DNA from: Pseudomonas laurylsulfativorans
GTDB taxonomy: Bacteria > Pseudomonadota > Gammaproteobacteria > Pseudomonadales > Pseudomonadaceae
Assembly: GCF_002906155.1 (NCBI RefSeq)
Contig: NZ_MUJK01000004.1
Coordinates: 372,001 to 436,000, forward strand
Length of the DNA stretch: 64,000 nt
Direction: 5' to 3'
The notes below the pieces were generated by a model. It was not told the DNA's origin, ran no database searches, and saw nothing but the letters and a program-made list of their open reading frames with translations. Positions 7,272-16,201 of this stretch are shown piece by piece. Positions within the stretch are counted from its first letter, which is position 1, and the number at the start of each line of letters is the position of its first letter. The translations under genes and the position numbers were made by a program.

Positions 7272-10200
7272 CTAGTGCGCGGCTATCGGTGCCTTGACCG
7301 ACTTGCCGAACGCCGAGGTGATGGTCACCGTCGGGCTGGACGACGGGCCAGCGCCGGTCGTCGTGACCGACACTCGCCAGCGAGCACCCGTGCCGGTTGG
7401 CGTGAGGGTGGCCGTGCCGAGGTTCAGCGGCCCTGCCGTGGTCGAGACCGTCACTGTGAGGGTGTTGCCCGTGCCGCGCGACGTCGTGCCGGCCAGATCC
7501 CAGGTGTAGCGGCTGTTGCTGCGGGACGTGACGGAAGCGCTGGTGACGATCAGGTCTTCGTTGACGGTCACCGGTGCCGAGACGGCCACGGACACCGTCG
7601 CCGGTGCCGACACGGCATCCTTGGCATCACTGGCCTGATAGGTAAAGGTCGCGGTGAACGGCGCAGCAACCGTGGTAGGTGGCGTGTAGATCACGCGCAC
7701 GCCATCGGTAGTGACCGTGCCTTTGCCGGAGTCTGGTTGCTCCAGTCCTACTACTTTAAGTGGCACGTTGCCGTCAGGGTCGCTGTCGTTGGCCAGAACG
7801 TTGATGGTCACCGGTTGGCCGTTGCTGCTGATGGCACTGTCGGGGTTGGCGATCGGTTTTTTGTTTTCGCCTTGGTTATCGTCGTCACCTTTACCACCGG
7901 AGCGGAAAGTCGGCAGCGCGGCGGAGTTCACATAGGTGACACCGTCCCAGCCAGGCAGGGGCGTTGGCATCAACTGGAACTGGCCGGGATGCTCGATATC
8001 CCAACGCAGTAGCATCGAGTTGTCTTCGTGCTGGGTGTTGTGACAGTGCTCCATGTAGGTGCCAGCGAACTCGCGGAAACGAATGGCCATTTCCACATCC
8101 ACCGAACTGTCGACTTCCTGGCCGATACGATAGACGTCCTTGCGCGCACCCTTTTCCCATTCCGGTGGTGCTTTACCGTCGCGGCTGAGGATGATCCCTT
8201 CCTCAAAGTGCACGTGCACCGGGTGGCTCCAGCCATTGCCGCCGTTCTTGACTTTCCATACTTCGAGGGTGCCGTCGCCAGAGAACCCAGCGTCGGTCGG
8301 GCCGGTGGCCAGTTGCGGCGCAGCGTCGATCCGGCGTGGGTCCATGCTGTAACCAAAACCACCGTCAGTCTTGACGGTCCACGGTGCTTCGTCGGTACCG
8401 TCGGAGCGGCCGAAGATGAACTCGCGATGCCGGGCCACTTTGAGTTTGGCCTGAACCGCCGGGTCATCACGATTGAGCGTCAACGGGATCATGATTTTTC
8501 CGGCTGCTTTACCCGGTTTGGCGGGTTCGTAGTCGGCGGGGTTCATGCTCACGTCCTGGCCACTGTAAGGCTGCACCAGCAGTTGCAGGAACTTGCCCAC
8601 GACCGGGTCACCCTTGTCCCATTGCGGGCCTTTACTGGTTTGCTTGATCACCGCTTTGTATTTTTCGGAGAGTACGTCGGCCAGACTCACTTCCTCTTTC
8701 TGCGGGCCCTTGCCGGTCTGGTGCTCCATGAGGTTAACGAAGTACAGCTTGTCGCCCGGCACGATGCCGTTTTTCGCGAAGTTGATGATGATGTCGTAAC
8801 GCTCGGCGATCGCCTGCGTCGGCAGGATGGCGTTGTGGCGCTGTTTATCGCCTTCGCCGTCCAGGTCCATGCTGCCGTCGAATGGCACCGCATGTTCCAT
8901 CAGGTTGCCGTCGTTGCCGATCATGTGAAACGGCACGCGGGCGTATGAAACGCCTGAGCCGGACGGTCCGGGGAATTCGCCACGGTTACCGGCGATTTCG
9001 CGCACCACAGCAATCTTGAAGTAACGCGACACCGAGCCGTTGAGGATGCGGAAGCGATAACTGCGCGCGCGCACTTTCAGGCGCGGCTGGTACTGCCAGT
9101 TGACCAGGATCTGATCACCGAGGAAGCCGTCGGTGTTGAACGGGTTGAACCACAACTGACCGTTGGCATCCCAAGCCTTGTCCGCGACTACCAGGTTGAC
9201 GTCGTAATCGCGGTTACCCCAAGGCAATGCTGAGCCGCTAGGCAGGCGCAGGTTGACGCCGTCCTGCAGCGCTTCGTTGCCACGATCCAGGGCGCTGTAG
9301 TAGTTCATCATCACCGCGTTGCCCTTGTAGACGTTCTGCGCGGTGAAATCGAGCATATGGTCGTGGAACCAATGGGTACTCATGGTTTCACGCCAGTCGC
9401 CACGGATCTTGATGCTGCCGTTGTTGCACGTCTTCAGGCCCGGCGTGGCGTCGTTGACATACAGGGTTTCGCCCGGGGCGCAGGGGAACGCCGCGCGTGG
9501 GTCTTCAGCCTTGGTGTTGATGGTGTCGTAGCCGGCCAATTGGATCGGCCAGCGGTAGTCGTAATACTGCCCCGGGAAGAAGAATGCGTTGGCATAGCCA
9601 TCGCTCTCGGCCGGGGAGTGGCCGTTGTGTTCGTGGGTACTGATGGTGTGCAGGCCAAAACCGGCGTTGGCGGCGGGGTCAATAGGCAGGGCGTTGTAGT
9701 GACGCATCAACGTCGGTTGGCCGTAACGCACCATCAGCAGTTTTGGCGGAAAGGTGCCGTCGAAGGTCCACAGTGATTTGTGATTTTGCAGGGGAAAGTT
9801 GGGGTGGAAACGGGTGTCGATGCCTTTGGTCGTGCCCGTGGTGGTCGGGATGTCCGAGGTCTGGTAGTAGAGCCCGCCTGGCCCGAACTCACCGACGGCA
9901 TAGTTGTGCAGTTGCCTGCGGTCGCGCATGCCGCCGTTGAGCTTGGCGCCCGCTTGCACGGTCTTGAAGGCGACCTGTGGGTAAAACTCGTTCCAGCGCT
10001 GGTGCGACCAGCCTTTTCCTGGCGGACGCCCCTCGGCTGGCGAGCCGACCGGATGACGGTTGAGGAAGGCTTCGATCTGCCCTTTCCACGGGTTGCGGTC
10101 CAGCACGTTGGAAAACTGCGATGGAAACGGGTACAGCCCCGGCTGGCGCATGAAGGCTTCCAGCGCCGTGGCCGAAGGGCCGCTGCGGGCGATGCTGTTC

Positions 10201-10673
10201 GGGTCCTGCGCCGGTGCCGGGCCGACGGTCGGCACCGGGAAGGTCAGGGGCGGTGCCGGCAGCGTCGGGTCGAGTTTCTCGGTGCCGAACTCCTCGAACA
10301 AAAGCAGTTGTTGGGTGAAAGGCAGGGCCCCGAACAATGGGCTGGGTTTGCCATTGGTGGGGAAGTTGAATGAGGTCTGCAGGCTCGGTGGCAGCACGTT
10401 GTCGGCCCGCGGCGTGTTGCGATCACCGTACGCGCCATCAGGCAGAGCGATAGCGCCCTGGTTGGCTTCTGGCAACAGCTTCAAGGCTTCCAGGGCGGCG
10501 GCTTCATCGGCCGATGGATTGGCATAGGCCGACGGATCGGTAGGCGGTGGTTGGCTGACATCGTCCAGCGGTCCGGCGTTGGCCGTACTCAGGCTCATAT
10601 TGATCAGCATGAAGGTGGAGAGGCTCGCTCTTCTAAAAAATCCGAGCGACTTGAAGTCAGATGTACTTTCCAT
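7272..10673 (-). CDS. Large exported multicopper oxidase with Ig-like C-terminus, copy 1
   Basis: 1133 residues from ATG 10673; an in-frame start at 10724 exists but lacks a ribosome site, and the signal peptide begins at 10673. The copper ligand motifs of a multicopper oxidase are all visible: HEHNGH (about residue 347), HWFHDH (about 436), HPVHVH (about 818) and HCH-x3-H-x4-M (about 878). About residues 938-1030 form a cadherin/Ig-like repeat (NVLANDSDPDGNVP type), and a second beta domain follows to the end. The enzyme should act outside the cytoplasm, coupling one-electron oxidation of metal or phenolic substrates to O2 reduction. Oversized Pseudomonas oxidases of this kind include Mn(II) oxidases, but I cannot assign the substrate. 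It is a close paralogue of 20063-23443. Confidence 0.85.
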   Translation of the reverse strand: MESTSDFKSLGFFRRASLSTFMLINMSLSTANAGPLDDVSQPPPTDPSAYANPSADEAAALEALKLLPEANQGAIALPDGAYGDRNTPRADNVLPPSLQTSFNFPTNGKPSPLFGALPFTQQLLLFEEFGTEKLDPTLPAPPLTFPVPTVGPAPAQDPNSIARSGPSATALEAFMRQPGLYPFPSQFSNVLDRNPWKGQIEAFLNRHPVGSPAEGRPPGKGWSHQRWNEFYPQVAFKTVQAGAKLNGGMRDRRQLHNYAVGEFGPGGLYYQTSDIPTTTGTTKGIDTRFHPNFPLQNHKSLWTFDGTFPPKLLMVRYGQPTLMRHYNALPIDPAANAGFGLHTISTHEHNGHSPAESDGYANAFFFPGQYYDYRWPIQLAGYDTINTKAEDPRAAFPCAPGETLYVNDATPGLKTCNNGSIKIRGDWRETMSTHWFHDHMLDFTAQNVYKGNAVMMNYYSALDRGNEALQDGVNLRLPSGSALPWGNRDYDVNLVVADKAWDANGQLWFNPFNTDGFLGDQILVNWQYQPRLKVRARSYRFRILNGSVSRYFKIAVVREIAGNRGEFPGPSGSGVSYARVPFHMIGNDGNLMEHAVPFDGSMDLDGEGDKQRHNAILPTQAIAERYDIIINFAKNGIVPGDKLYFVNLMEHQTGKGPQKEEVSLADVLSEKYKAVIKQTSKGPQWDKGDPVVGKFLQLLVQPYSGQDVSMNPADYEPAKPGKAAGKIMIPLTLNRDDPAVQAKLKVARHREFIFGRSDGTDEAPWTVKTDGGFGYSMDPRRIDAAPQLATGPTDAGFSGDGTLEVWKVKNGGNGWSHPVHVHFEEGIILSRDGKAPPEWEKGARKDVYRIGQEVDSSVDVEMAIRFREFAGTYMEHCHNTQHEDNSMLLRWDIEHPGQFQLMPTPLPGWDGVTYVNSAALPTFRSGGKGDDDNQGENKKPIANPDSAISSNGQPVTINVLANDSDPDGNVPLKVVGLEQPDSGKGTVTTDGVRVIYTPPTTVAAPFTATFTYQASDAKDAVSAPATVSVAVSAPVTVNEDLIVTSASVTSRSNSRYTWDLAGTTSRGTGNTLTVTVSTTAGPLNLGTATLTPTGTGARWRVSVTTTGAGPSSSPTVTITSAFGKSVKAPIAAH

Positions 10674-11123
10674 GTTGGTTCTCTCGGGGCGCGCCCGTAT
10701 AGTCGACGCAAGCAAGTCACCCAACGCAAAAGTTGCGCCAATAATTAGTGTTAGAGTAAAAGTTTATTTATATCAATGGGTTGAATAGATGCGCGTAACT
10801 TGAGCATGCGAATTTACTTAGAGGGTAACTGCGTGATTGGGTGGGTGAAGTTCCCCATTGCTGGAGATAGAGGAAGTTCTAATTCAGTGTCGTCTTACTC
10901 TATGACCTATAAGCCACTTCGGTGGTCGCGATCAATCCATTGAATTGAATAACTGCTCTGAGTTTTTCGCGTTACACGCCGTATCTGCTTGCGCTCGCGT
11001 TGAAAATGAAAAGGGGAAGGCGACACTTTTCCTTATTGTCGTAGATGTTGAAGCCAGAAGAGACTGTGCTGGAATAGAAGCGAGCACCGTTTGCAGCCAG
11101 CGATCACGCGGTAGGCATTGCCG
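10674..11123. other. Upstream region of multicopper oxidase copy 1
   Basis: Holds the promoter of the oxidase (minus strand), within an AT-rich stretch at 10735-10800. The remaining bases to 11123 contain no intact gene that I can support. Confidence 0.35.
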
Positions 11124-11207
11124 TCAGATGGGTTGTTCATGGCAATCCACGCCGTGGATCTTAAACACGTTCTTGGCCAGGTCGACCGCAATGCGCATAA
11201 GCTTCAT
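11124..11207 (-). pseudogene. N-terminal fragment of an IS110-family transposase
   Basis: ATG 11207 opens a 27-codon frame reading MKLMRIAVDLAKNVFKIHG then VDCHEQPI before a stop. The pattern IAVDLAKNVF-x-IHGVD is the start of the DEDD catalytic domain of IS110 transposases. The rest of the gene is not found downstream. It differs from the start of the intact element at 33577-34539, so it comes from another member of the family. Confidence 0.75.
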
Positions 11208-11689
11208 GTGTGGACTCTTTCTCACGGTTGCTGCCTCTCGCCAAGGGCTACAGTCGATTGATGCAGTCATTCGTGATCGTCAAGCGGATGCCCTTGTTTC
11301 CCCCTTGATCCTTCTCGCATTTTGTCTGCGGGCTATGCCTGCGTATGCCAAAAAGTAACGACCACTGTCCTGTCCTAATCTGCTTGCCCAAGTGATGGGA
11401 GGCGACGACCGGACAAGCTAAGTGGCAAATGGCTATATACAATGAATGCCACTTTCTGTGCGGCCGGGCAGTAGAAGGTTGCAAGCGGGCGCAGCCGAGT
11501 TTGTCACCCAGTTCACCAGCGCAGCACCTTGGCCATGAGTGAACTGAATGAAAATGAGTGCTGACCTACGTGGCCTCGACGAATTTCGATGCAATGCCCG
11601 GCGACTTCACCTCGCCTGTTACTGGTGACAAATAACAACACCGCCGCGTGGGTTGCCACTTGCGGCCCTGAATGAAGGAACAATCACAC
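11208..11689. other. Upstream region of the RTX-type gene
   Basis: 482 bases without an intact gene. Bases just beyond 11207 may be leftover non-coding end of the broken IS110 element. A small inverted repeat AAGTGGCA / TGCCACTT lies at about 11421-11455. The AAGGAA before ATG 11690 is the ribosome site of the next gene. Confidence 0.35.
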
Positions 11690-14600
11690 ATGGCCGTGAT
11701 AACAGGCACTACGAGCAACGATGATCGTTTGGGGACAAGTGAGCCCGACAGCATTACCGGCCTGGCGGGAGATGACACCCTCGACGGTGGTGCGGGCCAA
11801 GATACCGCCATCTATACGGGCAACGCCGCCGACTACCGCTTTGGATGGAGCAACGGCCAACTGACGGTCACCGACCTGAATGTCGTGGGTGGCGATGAAG
11901 GTACCGATTACCTGCGTAATATCGAAAGCCTGCAATTCGCCGACAGGGTTCTGAGCGTCAAAGCGGGCGGTGAAAGTCGGGTTAGTACGCTTACGCCGTT
12001 AGTTCAGGACAGTATCTCCATTACCGGTCTGGCCGACGGTGGGTGGCTGGTGTCCTTGCAGAACAGTGATCCAACCTATGGCAGCGATATTGTAATCCAG
12101 CGCTACAACGCTGCAGGCGAGAAGCTGGGCGATGAGATTGCTGTCTCCCCTACGCTACGCGCCCAGGGATATTCCGATGTCGCCGGGCTGGCTGACGGCG
12201 GCTGGGTGGTGACCTGGCAGTCCTATGGGGAGGATGGCGACACTGGCGGCATCTATGCCCGGCGTTTCAACGAGGCTGGTGATGCCGTGGGCGGTCAATG
12301 GCGCGTCAATACCCACACGATTGACAGCCAGGACAGCCCCGCTGTTACAGCACTGGGTGATGGTGGTTGGCTGGTGGTATGGATGTCGCGGGACGTCGGT
12401 GGCAATAACTTCACGATCGAGTCCCAACGCTATAACGCGGCGGGCACGGCTGTGGGGGGTGAAACCCAGGTCAATACGACGACTGGGGATAATCAGATCG
12501 CACAGTACAGCTCTGACGTGACTGCCCTGAAGGACGGTGGCTGGCTGGTGACCTGGCATGCGAATCACCCGGGCGAAAGCCGCTTCGATATTTATGCCCA
12601 GCGTTACGATGCAACCGGTAACAGGGTCGGCAGCGAAACTCAGGTAAATACCAACACGCTTGATGTCCAGTACATTCCTGCGGTCACGGCCTTGAACGAT
12701 GGTGGATGGCTGGTGAGCTGGTCATCCTTCATAGCAGGCAATGGTGACGATATCTACTTCCAGCGCTATAACGCTAATGGTCAGGCGGTCGGCGGTGAAA
12801 CCCTCGTCATAAACAACCCTCACTTTGCCACTCAATCTCAGAGTTTCTCCGATGTAACGGCATTGGCTGATGGCGGCTGGGTGGTGACCTGGGAAGCGGG
12901 TGGCGAACAGGATGGCAGTGTGATGGCTATCTATGCCCAGCGCTACAACGCCGCGGGCCAAGCCGTCGGTGGCGAAACCCTGGTCAACACCACCACTGAC
13001 GGCTATCAGGTTTCCGCCAAAGTCACGTCTCTGGAAGACGGCGGCTGGGCAGTGACCTGGATGTCTGTCGGACAGTCCAGTCATGTTAATGACGGTATCC
13101 ATGTCCAGCGCTTCAGTGCCGATGGCACCGCGATGCGGCTGGAGGTCACTGGCGGGAGCGGTGACGACACGCTGAACGGTCAAGGCAACATGCTGCTGGC
13201 CGGGGGCACCGGCAATGATACTTATGCAGTGGGCGACAGCCTGATTCAACTTCGTGAAGAGCTGGGTGCCGGCACTGACACGGTCAAGTCGGCTGTGAGC
13301 TGGGTGCTGGGTGCCAACCTGGAGAACCTGACGCTTACCGGGACTTCAACGATCAATGGCACCGGTAACGGCCTCGCCAACACGCTGACCGGCAACGCCG
13401 CCGCCAATACGCTCAACGGCGGTGCCGGCGCCGATGTGATGATCGGCGGCCTGGGCAATGACATCTACTACGTCGACCATGCCAGCGACGTGGTCACCGA
13501 AACCTCCGCCACCGGTGGCGTTGACACCGTCGTTTCCAGCGTCAGCCGCACCCTCGGCAACTACCAGGAGAACCTGACCCTCACGGGCAACGCGGCGCTC
13601 ACAGGCACGGGCAACAGCCTCGCCAACACGCTGACCGGTAACGCTGCCGCCAACCTGCTCTACGGCGGTGCCGGCAATGACTTTTTAAATGGCGGCGCAG
13701 GCGTCGACAGGATGACGGGGGATGATGGTTCTGACATCTACTACGTCGACAACGCGGCTGACGTCGTGGTTGAAACCAATGCCACGGCCAGCACCGGCGG
13801 CAGCGACACGGTCTACAGCTTTCTCAACGCCTACACCCTCGGCACCCATGTCGAGAATGGGCGCGTCCTCGCCACCGGCATCGCCGCCCTGACGGGTAAC
13901 GGCCTGAACAACACCCTTTATGCCGGGGTCGGCAACAACGTCCTCAATGGTGGCATCGGCGTCGACACCGCCTCCTACCTCTATGCCGGCAGCGCAATCA
14001 CCGTCAGCCTGGCCGCGACCACGGCCCAGGCCACCGGCGGGTCAGGCGCCGACACCCTGATCGCCATCGAAAATCTCACCGGCTCCAACTACAACGACAG
14101 GCTGACGGGCAACGCCGCCGCCAACCTGCTGAGCGGTGGTGCCGAAAACGATACGCTCGACGGTGGTGGGGGCAATGACGTTTTGAATGGTGGCACTGGC
14201 TCCGACGGGATGACGGGCGGTGATGGCTCCGACATCTACTACGTCGACAACGCTGGCGACGCCGTGGTTGAAACCAATGCCACGGCCAGCACCGGCGGCA
14301 GCGACATGGTCTACAGCTCTCTCGGCGCCTACACCCTCAGCGACAATGTCGAGAACGGTCGCCTCCTCGCCACCGGGATCGCCGCCCTCACGGGCAACGA
14401 CCTCAACAACACCCTCTATGCCGAAGTCGGCAACAACGTCCTCAATGGCGGCACCGGCGTCGATACGGCGTCCTACTTCTATGCCGGCAGTGCAGTCACC
14501 GTCAGTCTCGCCGTGACCACGGCCCAGGCCACCGGCGGCTCGGGCGCCGATACCCTGATCGCCATCGAAAACCTCACCGGTTCCAACTACAACGACACGC

Positions 14601-15502
14601 TCACGGGCAACGCCGCGGCTAACTTGCTGAACGGTGGCGTCGGTAACGATACGCTCGACGGTGGGGCGGGCAATGACGTTCTGGATGGCGGCGCAGGCGT
14701 TGACAGGATGACGGGCGGCGATGGTTCCGACCTCTACTACGTCGACAACGCTGGCGACGTAGTGGTTGAAACCAATGCGATTGTCAGCACCGGCGGCAGC
14801 GACACGGTCTTCAGCTCTCTCGGCGCCTACACCCTCGGCACCAATGTCGAATATGGTCGGGTCCTCGCCACCGGGGCCGCCGCCCTGACAGGCAACAGCC
14901 TCAACAACACCCTCTATGCCGGGGCCGGCAACAACGTGCTCAATGGCGGCACCGGCACCGACACGGCCTCCTACGCCTATGCCGGCAGCGCCGTCAGCGC
15001 CAGCCTCGCCGTGACCACGGCCCAGGCCACCGGCGGCTCAGGCTCAGACACCCTGATCGCCATCGAAAACCTCACGGGTTCCAACTACAACGACACACTC
15101 ACGGGCAACGCTGCCGCCAACCAGCTAAGCGGCGGCACCGGCAATGACATCCTGATCGGCGGAATGGGCAAGGATGTTCTCACCGGCGGCGCCGGCAACG
15201 ACATCTTCGATTTCAACGCCCTCGCTGAAACGGGGCTGACCAGCGCCACCTGGGACATCATCAGCGACTTCGTCCGGGGAGCCGACAAGATTGACCTGTC
15301 GACGCTGGATGCCAACACGGCGACGGCCACCAATGACGCCTTTAACTCGGTCATCGGCAGTACCGCTGCCTTCAGTGCGGCCGGGCAGTTGAAAGTGTCA
15401 GGGGGCGTGCTCTACGGCAATACCGATGTCGACAGCGCCGCCGAGTTTGCCATCCAGATAGTCGGTCTCAACAGCGCGACCACGGCGGACTTTATGCTTT
15501 AA
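11690..15502 (+). CDS. RTX-type secreted repeat protein
   Basis: 1270 residues from ATG 11690 (AAGGAA nine bases upstream; ATG 11672 is less likely). An N-terminal block carries a GDDTLDGGAGQD calcium-binding nonapeptide pair. It is followed by about seven copies of a 60-70 residue repeat containing LADGGWxVxW and QRYNAAG. Residues from about 485 onward are RTX repeats (GGxGNDxL) with three long near-identical 166-residue modules. There is no N-terminal signal peptide. The acidic hydrophobic C-terminus (...TTADFML) fits a type I secretion signal. Likely an extracellular, calcium-folded adhesin, biofilm or enzyme-like protein. No catalytic motif is seen, and no ABC exporter genes lie nearby. 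Confidence 0.8.
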   Translation: MAVITGTTSNDDRLGTSEPDSITGLAGDDTLDGGAGQDTAIYTGNAADYRFGWSNGQLTVTDLNVVGGDEGTDYLRNIESLQFADRVLSVKAGGESRVSTLTPLVQDSISITGLADGGWLVSLQNSDPTYGSDIVIQRYNAAGEKLGDEIAVSPTLRAQGYSDVAGLADGGWVVTWQSYGEDGDTGGIYARRFNEAGDAVGGQWRVNTHTIDSQDSPAVTALGDGGWLVVWMSRDVGGNNFTIESQRYNAAGTAVGGETQVNTTTGDNQIAQYSSDVTALKDGGWLVTWHANHPGESRFDIYAQRYDATGNRVGSETQVNTNTLDVQYIPAVTALNDGGWLVSWSSFIAGNGDDIYFQRYNANGQAVGGETLVINNPHFATQSQSFSDVTALADGGWVVTWEAGGEQDGSVMAIYAQRYNAAGQAVGGETLVNTTTDGYQVSAKVTSLEDGGWAVTWMSVGQSSHVNDGIHVQRFSADGTAMRLEVTGGSGDDTLNGQGNMLLAGGTGNDTYAVGDSLIQLREELGAGTDTVKSAVSWVLGANLENLTLTGTSTINGTGNGLANTLTGNAAANTLNGGAGADVMIGGLGNDIYYVDHASDVVTETSATGGVDTVVSSVSRTLGNYQENLTLTGNAALTGTGNSLANTLTGNAAANLLYGGAGNDFLNGGAGVDRMTGDDGSDIYYVDNAADVVVETNATASTGGSDTVYSFLNAYTLGTHVENGRVLATGIAALTGNGLNNTLYAGVGNNVLNGGIGVDTASYLYAGSAITVSLAATTAQATGGSGADTLIAIENLTGSNYNDRLTGNAAANLLSGGAENDTLDGGGGNDVLNGGTGSDGMTGGDGSDIYYVDNAGDAVVETNATASTGGSDMVYSSLGAYTLSDNVENGRLLATGIAALTGNDLNNTLYAEVGNNVLNGGTGVDTASYFYAGSAVTVSLAVTTAQATGGSGADTLIAIENLTGSNYNDTLTGNAAANLLNGGVGNDTLDGGAGNDVLDGGAGVDRMTGGDGSDLYYVDNAGDVVVETNAIVSTGGSDTVFSSLGAYTLGTNVEYGRVLATGAAALTGNSLNNTLYAGAGNNVLNGGTGTDTASYAYAGSAVSASLAVTTAQATGGSGSDTLIAIENLTGSNYNDTLTGNAAANQLSGGTGNDILIGGMGKDVLTGGAGNDIFDFNALAETGLTSATWDIISDFVRGADKIDLSTLDANTATATNDAFNSVIGSTAAFSAAGQLKVSGGVLYGNTDVDSAAEFAIQIVGLNSATTADFML
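13660..15120 (+). repeat. Three tandem ~498-bp modules inside the RTX gene
   Basis: The module anchored by GACAGGATGACGGG recurs at about 13706, 14203 and 14702, a spacing of close to 498 bp (166 codons). Each module encodes SDxYYVDNAGDVVVETNA, a GAYTL-N-VE strand, a SLNNTLYAG turn and a fresh RTX pair. The high DNA identity between copies points to recent unit duplication or ongoing recombination. Confidence 0.8.
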
Positions 15503-15608
15503 CTTGCGAATCTGGCATCTGACAGGGTGGCGCGCAGCGAGTCACCCTTGATTTTCCAGACGCATCTGACTGTTTCCTTTTGGCCGCTTTACTGCTCGGA
15601 CAAAAATC

Positions 15609-15625
15609 GGGCGCCTTTGGCGCCC
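15609..15625. terminator. Bidirectional terminator between convergent genes
   Basis: Perfect stem GGGCGCC / GGCGCCC with a TTT loop, T-run on the right (GTTTTC) and A-run on the left (CAAAAAT). It ends both the RTX gene from the left and the small gene from the right. Confidence 0.85.
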
Positions 15626-15633
15626 GTTTTCAT

Positions 15634-15906
15634 TCAGTCCGCAGCCTGTGCCCGCAACTGCCGCCCAATCACTTCCATCAAATCGCACCCATCGCGCAAG
15701 GGAATGACCAGCAGCTTGGAAAAGTCTTCCAGCACTACAGTGTCGCAACCGAGTTCGGATCGGTAGGCGATGTTTTCCAGCACCTGCGTGACTGCACGAA
15801 TACGGTAATCCGCCATGGCTTGCAGGGCGTCGAGAGGGGCTTGGGTGTCGATGAGCAGGGATGCCGGAACCTGGTCAATTCCGGTGAGAGGCATGTATCG
15901 ATTCAT
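15634..15906 (-). CDS. Small Pseudomonas protein of unknown function
   Basis: 90 residues from ATG 15906; a second ATG four codons on is possible. No domain is recognised. It has mixed alpha/beta composition, a central LGCDTVVLEDFSKLL block and a C-terminal RDGCDLMEVIG-x2-LRAQAAD. No signal peptide or membrane segment is present. Two degraded relatives lie at 6429-6461 and 7071-7190 in the same orientation, so this family has been copied and lost repeatedly here. The intact frame suggests this copy is functional. Confidence 0.55.
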   Translation of the reverse strand: MNRYMPLTGIDQVPASLLIDTQAPLDALQAMADYRIRAVTQVLENIAYRSELGCDTVVLEDFSKLLVIPLRDGCDLMEVIGRQLRAQAAD

Positions 15907-16201
15907 TTTGAATGATCTCTTTTAGATGGGCTCAACGCCGTCAGTCGGTCATTCTCTGTTATCAGGTCGCCAAACCCGAATCGCCATTAGGGCGACGGCG
16001 CCGACTATAAGCCGCACGGGATCAGCGCGTGAGGTGAGGCATTCCGAGCTTCATGTAGGACCCGCGACGATGAAACTTCAGACCTTTCACCTCAGGTCAC
16101 TGGAAATATAAACACAGACCTGAGATGGTCTTCGCCCCTTGGTTTCAGTCACCAACGCTATCCTTAATCATCGCTCCCGCCGTCGAGATGGATCTTCGCC
16201 C
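15907..16201. other. Divergent promoter region
   Basis: About 295 bases between the small minus-strand gene and the MATE exporter. No gene, repeat or operator was recognised. Confidence 0.3.

Noticed and set aside
10945..11358. 137-codon plus-strand frame upstream of the RTX gene
   Set aside because: It runs antisense through the IS110 transposase fragment and shows no family pattern.
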